Below, one piece after another: positions 1 through 7,032 of a DNA stretch of 9,100 nt. The position numbers and the translations under genes were made by a program. Source of the DNA: Elusimicrobiota bacterium (lineage in GTDB: Bacteria; CG03; SLGR01; JAGXOG01). Within the stretch, counting starts at the first letter, position 1; each line of letters opens with the position of its first letter. The notes beneath the pieces were generated by a model. It was not told where the DNA came from, did no database searches, and saw only the letters and a program-made list of their open reading frames with translations. The stretch spans positions 1 to 9,100 of the forward strand of contig JAQICQ010000224.1 of NCBI GenBank assembly GCA_027858455.1, read 5' to 3'.

Positions 1-1
1 G

Positions 2-256
2 GTTAAAAAAGGGTTAACTTTTCTGGCTATGAAAACAGGTTCCCCGATAGTGCCGCTGGCGGCGGATGTAAAAAACAAAAAAATTTTAAAGTCATGGGAC
101 AGGTTTTTATTGCCGCTGCCGTTTTTTTTTAATAGGATGAAAGTATTAAGCGGTAAGCCGGTATATATTAAGAAGGACGAGAATATTGATGAAGCCGGAA
201 ATAAAATCAGAAGAGCGCTCAATGATATTTCTGTAAGAGCCGGCAATCTTTTATAA
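2..256 (+). CDS. Lysophospholipid acyltransferase family protein (DUF374), C-terminal part, 5' truncated
   Basis: The reading frame is open from base 2, so the gene starts upstream of the window; the ATG at 29 is an internal methionine. The visible 84 residues begin VKKGLTFLAMKTGSPIVP and continue with KSWDRFLLPLPF and a GKPVYI strand. This is the usual C-terminal half of DUF374 (COG2121) proteins, a branch of the PlsC/LPLAT acyltransferase fold. The catalytic HX4D motif would lie in the missing N-terminal part and cannot be checked. Family members are inner-membrane-associated and are often encoded beside kdtA, where a role in lipid A or phospholipid acylation is presumed but not shown here. 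The stop overlaps the next start as TAATG (one base), which indicates translational coupling. Family assignment is fairly firm; the exact substrate is unknown. Confidence 0.78.
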   Translation, partial: VKKGLTFLAMKTGSPIVPLAADVKNKKILKSWDRFLLPLPFFFNRMKVLSGKPVYIKKDENIDEAGNKIRRALNDISVRAGNLL

Positions 257-1500
257 TGATATATATATATCAGATTTTGCTGTTTTTCTTTGCCTTAATA
301 ATGTTTTTACCGGTTTTAATCGCTCTTTTTTTCAGCAGCAGTATAAGGAAAGGTCTTCCGGAAAGATTTACTCTTTACGGAAAGGAATTAAAAAATAAAT
401 TAAAAGCTGTTGACAGGGCTGTATGGGTCCACGCCGCTTCGGTGGGCGAAGTGAAAATTCTTAAAAAATTGCCCGGGTTCCCCTGGAAAAATACGGTTAT
501 TACCACTACAAATATTACCGGACGAGATCTGGCCGCAAAAATTTTTCCGGATACACCTTCATTGCTGATGCCTCTGGATTTTATTGTATTGCTTAAAAGA
601 TTTCAGAGTTTGATATCCCCGGTAAAATTAATTGTTTTGGAAACCGAGCTCTGGCCGGCATTTATATATGTGAACCGGATGAATAAACCGGTTCTTTTAA
701 ACGGAAGGCTCTCCGAAGATAAATTTAAGTTTTATTACAGTGTTAGAAAAATCTTTATAAAAATATTAAATAAGATGGAAAAGATATTCCCTAAAGACAG
801 AGAGAATTTCTTAAGATTTAAGAAGATCGGAGTATCAGAATCTCGTCTTCAGCCCCCGCTTAATTTTAAGTTTGCAGCTACCCGGCCGGCAGTAAATAAC
901 TCCGACCTTCGCTATAGTTCTCACGCCGCTCCGATAATAATTTGCGGTTCAACGCATACCGGCGAGGAAGAAATATTAGTTGAAATATATAAGAAGTTAC
1001 GTTCTTCGTATAATAATTTAACCATGCTTATATCTCCCCGGCATTTAAAGAGGGTGGAAAAGATAAAGCTTCTTTTAAAAGACAAGGGAGTTGATTTTAA
1101 AATGTGGAGTAAAATTACCGAAAATATACCCGAAAGGACGGTGGTAATAATTGATACTATGGGGGAACTGTCAAAGATTTATTCTATTGCCGATATTGCA
1201 TTTATGGGAGGCAGCCTTGTCCCTGTAGGGGGGCATAATATTATTGAAGCCGCCCTCTGGGAAGTGCCCGCGGTAACCGGGAAATATATTGATAATTTTA
1301 AGTCTGTATATAATATATTTGAAAAAGGGGGAGGTGTCTCTATAGCCGGCAGTGAAAAAGAGCTATATGAAATATTTTACGATCTTTTATCCGATAAAAA
1401 GAGAGCCGAAAGAATAGGAAAAAAGAGCGCCGGTATAATCAGGGAGCAGCAAAATAATATAAACGACAGGTTTAAAGAAATATCCCGTGAAATATTTTAA
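256..1500 (+). CDS. waaA: 3-deoxy-D-manno-octulosonic acid (Kdo) transferase
   Basis: WaaA/KdtA transfers Kdo from CMP-Kdo to the lipid A precursor at the cytoplasmic face of the inner membrane. At 414 residues it has the usual length. Residues 4-28 form the N-terminal membrane anchor. WVHAASVGEV (57-66) carries the catalytic-base glutamate (E65). ETELWP (129-134), NGRLSEDKF (149-157), GSTHTGEEE (231-239), PRH (261-263), DTMGELSKIYSIADIAFMGGS (300-320) and GGHNIIEAA (325-333) match the GT-B C-terminal CMP-Kdo-binding half. It begins at an ATG overlapping the upstream TAA, and its 3' end overlaps the next gene by 14 bases. One segment departs from the family: where most members have a TG[N/S]LKFD motif, this protein has PPLNFKFAA (200-208). 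How many Kdo units it adds cannot be told from sequence. Confidence 0.95.
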   Translation: MIYIYQILLFFFALIMFLPVLIALFFSSSIRKGLPERFTLYGKELKNKLKAVDRAVWVHAASVGEVKILKKLPGFPWKNTVITTTNITGRDLAAKIFPDTPSLLMPLDFIVLLKRFQSLISPVKLIVLETELWPAFIYVNRMNKPVLLNGRLSEDKFKFYYSVRKIFIKILNKMEKIFPKDRENFLRFKKIGVSESRLQPPLNFKFAATRPAVNNSDLRYSSHAAPIIICGSTHTGEEEILVEIYKKLRSSYNNLTMLISPRHLKRVEKIKLLLKDKGVDFKMWSKITENIPERTVVIIDTMGELSKIYSIADIAFMGGSLVPVGGHNIIEAALWEVPAVTGKYIDNFKSVYNIFEKGGGVSIAGSEKELYEIFYDLLSDKKRAERIGKKSAGIIREQQNNINDRFKEISREIF

Positions 1501-2545
1501 AAAATTAAGAGAAAACATAGTCGGCGGTATACCCGATAGCGCCATGATATTTAAAAGGATAATTATAATTATACTGCTTTTATTTTCCATGGTTTTTTTA
1601 GGAACGACAGGGTATATGATTTTAGAAAACTGGAAATTCACCGATGCTTTATATATGACGGTAATAACATTGTCAACTGTCGGATATAAAGAAATTTATG
1701 AACTTTCGGAGCCGGGAAAATGGTTTACAATTACGCTTATTGCAGGGGGGATAAGTGTTCTTGCGGTGGTGCTTGGAATGTTTACTTCCCTTATTCTTGA
1801 AGGAGACCTTAGAAATTATTTACGGAGGCGTAAAATGTTTAAAAATATTAAGAAATTAAAGGATCATATTATTATATGCGGGTTATCGGATTTAGGTAAG
1901 GAAATCATGCGTAATCTTTCGGAAAAAGGGCATAAATTTATTGTTATAGAAAATTCAGAAGAAAAAATTCAGAATGCGTTAAACAGCGGAATTGATTTTT
2001 TATATATTAAAGGCGACGCCCGCGAAAGCCTGGTTTTAGAAGAAGCCGCTATTCAAAAAGCCGCTACGCTTATAACCTGTCTCGGAGAAGACAGTTTCAA
2101 CCTTTTTGTAGTTATTACAGCGCGGGAGTTAAATCCGTCGCTGAATATTTTAGCCGAAGCAATAGATGAAAAAGTAAAAAATAAACTTAAAAGGGCCGGG
2201 AGCGATTATGTCATATCGCCTACCCGGATAGGCGCCTCGAGGATGGCCAGTGTAGCTACAAACTCTACGGTGGTCTCCTTTTTGGATATAATGACTTCGG
2301 GCGGAGACAGGGAGATGCAGCTTAATGCTATAAAGATAGAGAAAGAGTCCAATGTTATTTCAAAAACTTTGGGGGAAATTCAGATTCCTAAAAATACAGG
2401 GCTGATTGTTATTTCTGTAAAAAAACACGAAGCCGGCAACTATATATATAACCCCTCATCTAAAACAGTGTTGAATCCCGGCGACGAAATTCTTGTTTTA
2501 GGCGGTGTCGGAAATATTAAAAAGTTAAAAGAGTTTATTAAATAA
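1487..2545 (+). CDS. Two-TM potassium channel with cytoplasmic RCK (TrkA-N/TrkA-C) domain
   Basis: The architecture is that of a prokaryotic ligand-gated K+ channel. A first membrane helix lies at about residues 23-46. The pore loop carries the filter TLSTVGYKE (61-69), and a second helix spans about 80-104. An RCK_N Rossmann domain follows from about 125 (IIICGLSDLGKEI), with the conserved run DARESLVLEEAAI, and an RCK_C domain covers about 277-352. The filter has Lys where TVGYGD/E channels have Gly; Arg or Lys is known there in some single-pore bacterial homologues. The Rossmann loop reads GLSDLG (132-137), GxSxxG rather than GxGxxG, so nucleotide binding may be altered. The start is a GTG inside the waaA end with no strong ribosome site; the ATG at 1544 (residue 20) is an alternative that keeps both helices. 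The stop overlaps the next ATG as TAATG. The family is clear; the role in an LPS operon is not. Confidence 0.88.
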   Translation: MKYFKKLRENIVGGIPDSAMIFKRIIIIILLLFSMVFLGTTGYMILENWKFTDALYMTVITLSTVGYKEIYELSEPGKWFTITLIAGGISVLAVVLGMFTSLILEGDLRNYLRRRKMFKNIKKLKDHIIICGLSDLGKEIMRNLSEKGHKFIVIENSEEKIQNALNSGIDFLYIKGDARESLVLEEAAIQKAATLITCLGEDSFNLFVVITARELNPSLNILAEAIDEKVKNKLKRAGSDYVISPTRIGASRMASVATNSTVVSFLDIMTSGGDREMQLNAIKIEKESNVISKTLGEIQIPKNTGLIVISVKKHEAGNYIYNPSSKTVLNPGDEILVLGGVGNIKKLKEFIK

Positions 2546-3519
2546 TGGAATTTTTACTCATAAGATATTCTTCGCTGGGGGACCTTATACTTACCACACC
2601 GGTTGCAGAAAATATCAAGTTAGCCGATAGGGAAAATAAAGTTGATATACTTACTAAACCACAGTATGAACAGATTTTTTTTAATAATAGCAATTTTGAC
2701 GATATAAAAACAGGGTGGCCCGGCAGGAAAAAGTATGATTATATAATTGATTTACATAACAGTATCAGGTCTAATCTTATAAAATATTTTATCCCTGCGG
2801 CTGAAACGTTAACTTACGATAAAGCCGCTTATGCCCGCAGAGTTTTTCTTCATTCCGGCCGATACGATAAAGTGCTCAAAAAGAGCGTAATTGACAGATA
2901 CCTGGAGCCGCTGGAGAAACAGGGAATTCCCATAAAAACAAGAAAGCCTTTAATAAATATATCAGACAGCGAACATTCTAAATCTTTTGAAATCACAAAA
3001 GATAAAGAGTATATCCTTATATCGCCCGGTGCAAAATGGGTTACAAAGCAGTGGAGGGAGGATTATTATATAAGCCTCATTAAAAAAATTATCCAGGAGA
3101 CGGGATTAAATGTAGTCCTGTCCGGCGACAGGAGTGACGCAGAGTTATGCGATAAATTATTAAAAGGAGTGGGGCTCTTAAAAAGTCATATCATAAATCT
3201 GGCGGGATTAACGGGATTAAGAGAACTTTTTGCCCTGATAGCTAATTCCCGGGCTGTCATAACTACGGATTCAGCGCCTCTTCATATAGGCTGGGCAACC
3301 GGCAGTTATGTCATTGCCATTTTCGGTCCTACCGTCGGTGAGTTTGGGTTTCAGCCGGATGACGAACGGGTAAGGATACTTGAAAAAGAAATGGGATGCC
3401 GGCCTTGCAGCCTGCACGGTTCAAATAAATGCAAATTTAAAGATCAGGCCTGTATGAAACGGATAGAACCCCATGAAGTTATGGGAGAGTTAAATGATAT
3501 TTTAAATGAGACATCTTAA
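2545..3519 (+). CDS. Glycosyltransferase family 9 (ADP-heptose:LPS heptosyltransferase-like), first copy
   Basis: GT9 enzymes add L-glycero-D-manno-heptose from ADP-heptose to the LPS inner core in the cytoplasm. The N-terminus LLIRYSSLGDLILTTPVAENI matches the acceptor-side motif, and D13 aligns with the catalytic aspartate of WaaC/WaaF. In the C-terminal half, ISPGAKWVTKQW, the donor-site motif TTDSAPLHIGWA and FGPTVGEFGFQP are typical of the family. A cysteine cluster follows: C285, C288, C296 and C303 (CxxC-x7-C-x6-C), as in many heptosyltransferase II-type proteins. At 324 residues the length is normal. It starts at an ATG overlapping the channel gene stop, with an AAAAGAG stretch about 11 bases upstream as a possible ribosome site. 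A role as heptosyltransferase I is guessed from its position after waaA; no ADP-heptose synthesis genes are in view, so another donor is possible. Confidence 0.9.
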   Translation: MEFLLIRYSSLGDLILTTPVAENIKLADRENKVDILTKPQYEQIFFNNSNFDDIKTGWPGRKKYDYIIDLHNSIRSNLIKYFIPAAETLTYDKAAYARRVFLHSGRYDKVLKKSVIDRYLEPLEKQGIPIKTRKPLINISDSEHSKSFEITKDKEYILISPGAKWVTKQWREDYYISLIKKIIQETGLNVVLSGDRSDAELCDKLLKGVGLLKSHIINLAGLTGLRELFALIANSRAVITTDSAPLHIGWATGSYVIAIFGPTVGEFGFQPDDERVRILEKEMGCRPCSLHGSNKCKFKDQACMKRIEPHEVMGELNDILNETS

Positions 3520-4507
3520 AGATACAGTTATTATTCAGACCGCGTATTTAGGCGATTGCGTATTAACTCTTCCTTTAGCAAAGACTTTAAAAGAATGTTC
3601 GGATATCGGGAATGTTACAGTAGTATGCCGGCCGGAAGTGAAAGCTGTTTTTAGATTTTCTTCTTCGGTTGATAAGATAATAGTTTATGACAAAAAAGGT
3701 AAAGATAAGGGGCTTGCCGGCGCACTGCGGATTATTAAAAAACTTAAAAGTAAAAAGTTTGATACGGCATTTTTGCCCCAGAGGTCCTTCCGCAGCGGCC
3801 TCATGGCTTTTTTATCGCGTATTCCCGAAAGGATAGGTTTTAACAGGGGAGGAGCTGCTTTTTTTCTGACCTCTAAATGTAAATATAACTGGAAAAAACA
3901 TGAGGTGGAAAGACTGCTGGATATTGCCGGGCTTGCCGGATGCGTAAATAAAAAGAGGTCTTTTGATCTTTTGCCCGCCTCTTTGCCCGCCCAAAACCTC
4001 TCTTTAAAATACAGGGAGATATTTAATAAAGGCGATAAAAAAAAGATAGTAGGAATAGCCCCTCAAAGCAAATGGCCCACAAAATGCTGGCCTGAAGAAA
4101 GGTATAAAGAACTTGCAAAGTCGATAAAAGAAAAGGCAAAAGTTGTTATCTTCGGAGTCGAAAAAGAAGAGTGGCCGGAAGGCGTAATAAATTTAACTGC
4201 CGGCACTTCGGTGAAAGAATTAATCGCAGCGATAAACGAAATAGATATTCTCGTTTCAAATGATTCCGGAATTATGCATATAGCGGCGGCTCTCGGAAAA
4301 CCTGTTATTGTGATTTACGGCGCTACCGTACCGGATTTGGGTTTTACGCCTTACGGCAACGAGAGCGTTATTATTCAAACTGAGCTGGAGTGCAGGCCCT
4401 GCGGGCTGCACGGTCCGAAAAAATGCCGATTAGGTCATTTTAAATGTATGAAAAACATAAAAACCTCAACAGTGCGGGAGGCTCTTTATGAAAAAATACG
4501 AGCGTAA
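3506..4507 (+). CDS. Glycosyltransferase family 9 (heptosyltransferase II/WaaF-like), second copy
   Basis: This second GT9 enzyme has 333 residues. IIQTAYLGDCVLTLPLAKTL (9-28) places the catalytic aspartate at D17. GIAPQSKWPTKCWPEERY, SNDSGIMHIAAALGKP and YGATVPDLGFTPYG are the family C-terminal motifs, and the last is closest to the WaaF form (T-S-V-P-E-F-G-F-T-P). The cysteine cluster C296, C299, C307 and C314 has exactly the same CxxC-x7-C-x6-C spacing as in the upstream copy, but the N-terminal halves differ strongly, so this is not a recent duplication. The start overlaps the upstream gene by 14 bases and is the only methionine before the GD motif; the ribosome site is weak, which fits translational coupling. 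It probably adds the second heptose of the inner core, although the sugar is inferred from family and order only. Confidence 0.9.
   Translation: MRHLKDTVIIQTAYLGDCVLTLPLAKTLKECSDIGNVTVVCRPEVKAVFRFSSSVDKIIVYDKKGKDKGLAGALRIIKKLKSKKFDTAFLPQRSFRSGLMAFLSRIPERIGFNRGGAAFFLTSKCKYNWKKHEVERLLDIAGLAGCVNKKRSFDLLPASLPAQNLSLKYREIFNKGDKKKIVGIAPQSKWPTKCWPEERYKELAKSIKEKAKVVIFGVEKEEWPEGVINLTAGTSVKELIAAINEIDILVSNDSGIMHIAAALGKPVIVIYGATVPDLGFTPYGNESVIIQTELECRPCGLHGPKKCRLGHFKCMKNIKTSTVREALYEKIRA
4476..4481 (+). promoter_or_regulatory. Shine-Dalgarno site for the GT2-GT4 fusion gene
   Basis: GGGAGG lies six bases before the ATG at 4488, inside the 3' end of the second GT9 gene. It is one of the two clear ribosome sites in the window. 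It settles the start of the fusion gene, giving the N-terminus MKKYERKYYIILPCYNE and a 20-base overlap with the upstream gene. Confidence 0.8.
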
Positions 4508-6308
4508 ATATTATATAATACTTCCTTGTTATAATGAATATAGGGCTCTTTCAGAACTTATTCCGGCTATTGAAAAAGTCATAAAAAATAAATATGAAAT
4601 TGTAATTGTAGATGATGCTTCATCCGACAGCACTAAATCTCTGGTTTCTTTATTTCGCCAAAAACGCAATATAAAATATATAAGACATAAAAAGAACAGA
4701 GGTCCGGGCAAGGCAATTCAGACAGGTTTAAAGTATGTTATTAAAATTTCAAAACCTGAAGATTACATAGTTGTTATGGATGCAGATTATACTCATCCTC
4801 CTGCGCTTATAAATAGTATGGCGGCTCTGTCAGACGAGCGAAATGACATAGTTATAGGGTCGCGTTTTTGCCCGGGCGGTCGCCAGATAGGTGTAGGTCT
4901 TTTGAGAAAGCTTCTTTCTTTTGCCGCCAGAGTTCTTATGACTGTGATTTTTAATATAAGAGGCATAACGGATTATACTTCCGGATACAGAATATACCGC
5001 GCAGGTTTAATAAAAGATTATTTTAAAGAGAGAGGTGAGATGCCTGTAAAAACTTCAGGGTTTGAAGCTACCCTTGAGTTGCTTATGAAACTTATATTTT
5101 TCGGCGCGTCTGTCCGTGAAGCTCCTTTGATTTTAAGATATGACCGAAAGTACGGACCGACAAAGATGAATCTGTCCGCTGCTCTTCTTGGATATCTTTT
5201 TATGGTGTTGAAATTAAAGATACTAAAACCGGTTCTAACGAGAAAAAATAAGATTCTTCATATAGTAAATATTCCCTGGTATTCGGGGCTGGCCGCCTAC
5301 GGGGAAGATATGGCCTTTTACAGTGAAAAATACAGTGACAAATTTAGTTATGATATTGAGTTTGCAACAGTTAAGGATTCAGCGCTTACAGAAAAAATAA
5401 AGAAAAATTTTAAAACTATAGAACTTTACGGCAGGAATTCGCCGGACACGCTTAAAAGTATTTTTAAAGTAAGCAGGTCTTTAAATAACACAAAGATTAT
5501 TTTTGCCCATACAGGCAGTTCATTTTTTCTGGCCATAGCAGCTTCATTATTTAAAAAGGTAAAAGTATACAGAGTCAGAGCAGAACGCGGGAAAATTAAA
5601 AAAAACATTTTTAATATCATCTTGCATAAACTTGCCGCCGGAGTAATTGCGCCTACTATGCAGATAGCGGAGGATTTTAAGGAATTTGGTATTAAAGAGA
5701 AAAAAATATTTTTTCTTCCTCCGGTTGTTGACCTGAATAATTTTTCTGCGCAGCCCTTAAATAAATCTAATCTTATAGGAATAGTCGGCCGTTTGGATAA
5801 AGTCAAGGGGCATAAGATTCTTATAAAAAGTCTGGCTTTAATTAAAGAGCAGATACCGGATATAGAATTGATAATTATCGGAAAAGAGGAGGGGGTCGCA
5901 GAAGACGAGTTGATAAAAGAGGCCAAGAGCCTGGGGGTGGCCGATAAAATTAAATTTATGGGAAAGGTTAAGTACGAGACTATACCTATTTTAATGGCCG
6001 AGTGTCGTATCGGCGTTATACCCTCGCTAGGGTCTGAGGCGGTAAGCAGGGTTGCGGTGGAATGGATGGCTGTAGGGAGGCCGGTTGTAGCGTCTAATGT
6101 AGGCTGTCTTGAAGAGTTTATCGGAAACAAGTATAATGGGTTTCTTGTTTCTCCCGGCGACCCGGGGGAACTTGCGGAAAGAATTATTGATATATTAAAG
6201 ACCGGCTGGATTAATGAGAAAATGGCCGAGCAGGCGGCAAAATACTGCCAGGAGCATTTTACTCCCGAGCTATATAATATGTACTTAAAAAAGATTTTAG
6301 ATGAATAA
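4488..6308 (+). CDS. Two-domain glycosyltransferase: N-terminal GT2 (DPM1-like) fused to C-terminal GT4
   Basis: Residues 7-245 form a GT-A, family 2 domain resembling dolichol/polyprenyl-phosphate mannose synthases. Visible motifs are YIILPCYNE, VVDDAS-type D42-D43, NRGPGKAIQTG, the metal-binding DAD (98-100) followed by YTHPP, IGSRFCPGG, and the late DYTSGYRIYR and YGPTKM blocks. No C-terminal membrane helices of the GtrB/ArnC kind follow it. A basic linker at about 245-254 leads to a GT-B, family 4 domain (about 254-606). That domain has HIVNIPWYSGLAAYGED, the donor-site GRLDKVKG (434-441), and an intact E-x7-E pair (E517, E525) within GSEAVSRVAVEWMAVGRPVV. The frame is continuous with no internal stop. 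The GT4 half resembles enzymes found beside heptosyltransferase genes; the sugars are unknown. One protein may carry out two successive transfers, but this is inference. Its stop overlaps the next gene by eight bases. Confidence 0.88.
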   Translation: MKKYERKYYIILPCYNEYRALSELIPAIEKVIKNKYEIVIVDDASSDSTKSLVSLFRQKRNIKYIRHKKNRGPGKAIQTGLKYVIKISKPEDYIVVMDADYTHPPALINSMAALSDERNDIVIGSRFCPGGRQIGVGLLRKLLSFAARVLMTVIFNIRGITDYTSGYRIYRAGLIKDYFKERGEMPVKTSGFEATLELLMKLIFFGASVREAPLILRYDRKYGPTKMNLSAALLGYLFMVLKLKILKPVLTRKNKILHIVNIPWYSGLAAYGEDMAFYSEKYSDKFSYDIEFATVKDSALTEKIKKNFKTIELYGRNSPDTLKSIFKVSRSLNNTKIIFAHTGSSFFLAIAASLFKKVKVYRVRAERGKIKKNIFNIILHKLAAGVIAPTMQIAEDFKEFGIKEKKIFFLPPVVDLNNFSAQPLNKSNLIGIVGRLDKVKGHKILIKSLALIKEQIPDIELIIIGKEEGVAEDELIKEAKSLGVADKIKFMGKVKYETIPILMAECRIGVIPSLGSEAVSRVAVEWMAVGRPVVASNVGCLEEFIGNKYNGFLVSPGDPGELAERIIDILKTGWINEKMAEQAAKYCQEHFTPELYNMYLKKILDE

Positions 6309-7032
6309 TATTACAGCAATAGTAGTTACCTATAACGAAGAAAAAAACATAAAAGAGTGTCTTGGCGGATTAAAGTTCGCCGATGAGATAATTGTAGTTG
6401 ATTCTCATTCTGAAGACAGAACCCGGCAGATAGCGACTGCAGCCGGGGCAAAAGTCATTAAATCCAATGTGAATTATCCGGAATACAATAAAAATATAGG
6501 GATAGATAAAGCTGAAAATAAATGGGTATTTATAATTGATGCAGATGAAAGAGTGTCCCCCCCTCTGGCGTCTGAAATTAAAGAGAAAGTGAAATCCGAT
6601 AAGTATGCGGGATATCGCCTTTACAGAAAAAACTTTTTTCTTTCTAAAGAGATAAAGCACTGCGGCTGGGAAAAAGACAGTGTAGTCCGTCTCTTTAAAA
6701 AAGAGAAGGGCCGCTATCCGGATAAACGGGTTCACGGCGTGCTTGTTCTTGAGGGGCGCGAAGGCAGGCTAAAAGAGAAACTCGGACATTATTCATATAG
6801 AAATGTTTCCGATTATTTTGAAAAGGTCAACCGCTATACTCTCTGGAACGCGCGTGACAGCAAAGGCAAGAAAGTCACCGGAGGAAAGCTTTTTTTTAAT
6901 CCCCTGTTTAGATTTATTAAAATGTATTTTTTAAGGTTGGGATTTCTGGACGGGATCCATGGGTTTGTTTTATCTGTGACTGCGTCGTTTAGCGTATTTA
7001 TAAAATATCTGAGAATATATTTAGATGAATAA
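6301..7032 (+). CDS. Glycosyltransferase family 2, WaaE/KdtX-like core transferase
   Basis: The 243 residues fit the WaaE-type GT2 family, whose best-studied members add glucose to heptose I of the LPS inner core. Seen in order: ITAIVVTYNEEKNIKECL at the nucleotide-binding start, IIVVDSHSEDRT (31-41), the YNKNIGIDKAENKWVFIIDADERV block with the DAD metal motif at 80-82, the family-typical H-C-G-W-E and RLFKKEKGRYPDKRVHGVL stretches, then a hydrophobic, basic C-terminal region (about 198-240) likely to bind the membrane face. It starts at an ATG overlapping the upstream stop by eight bases, without a strong ribosome site, so it probably relies on coupling. The stop TAA runs into ATG (TAATGA), giving a possible overlapping small ORF. 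The family is firm; glucose as the sugar is inference. Confidence 0.88.
   Translation: MNNITAIVVTYNEEKNIKECLGGLKFADEIIVVDSHSEDRTRQIATAAGAKVIKSNVNYPEYNKNIGIDKAENKWVFIIDADERVSPPLASEIKEKVKSDKYAGYRLYRKNFFLSKEIKHCGWEKDSVVRLFKKEKGRYPDKRVHGVLVLEGREGRLKEKLGHYSYRNVSDYFEKVNRYTLWNARDSKGKKVTGGKLFFNPLFRFIKMYFLRLGFLDGIHGFVLSVTASFSVFIKYLRIYLDE

Noticed and set aside
29..256. Separate small gene starting at the ATG at 29
   Set aside because: The frame is open from base 2 and the residues before the ATG (VKKGLTFLA) are the conserved family sequence, so this is the end of a longer gene.
5426..6130. A 234-codon minus-strand open frame opposite the GT4 half of the fusion gene
   Set aside because: It lies wholly inside a well-supported plus-strand gene, its Ser/Thr/Ile-rich product shows no family motif, and it has no promoter or ribosome site that I can see. 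It is a shadow frame.
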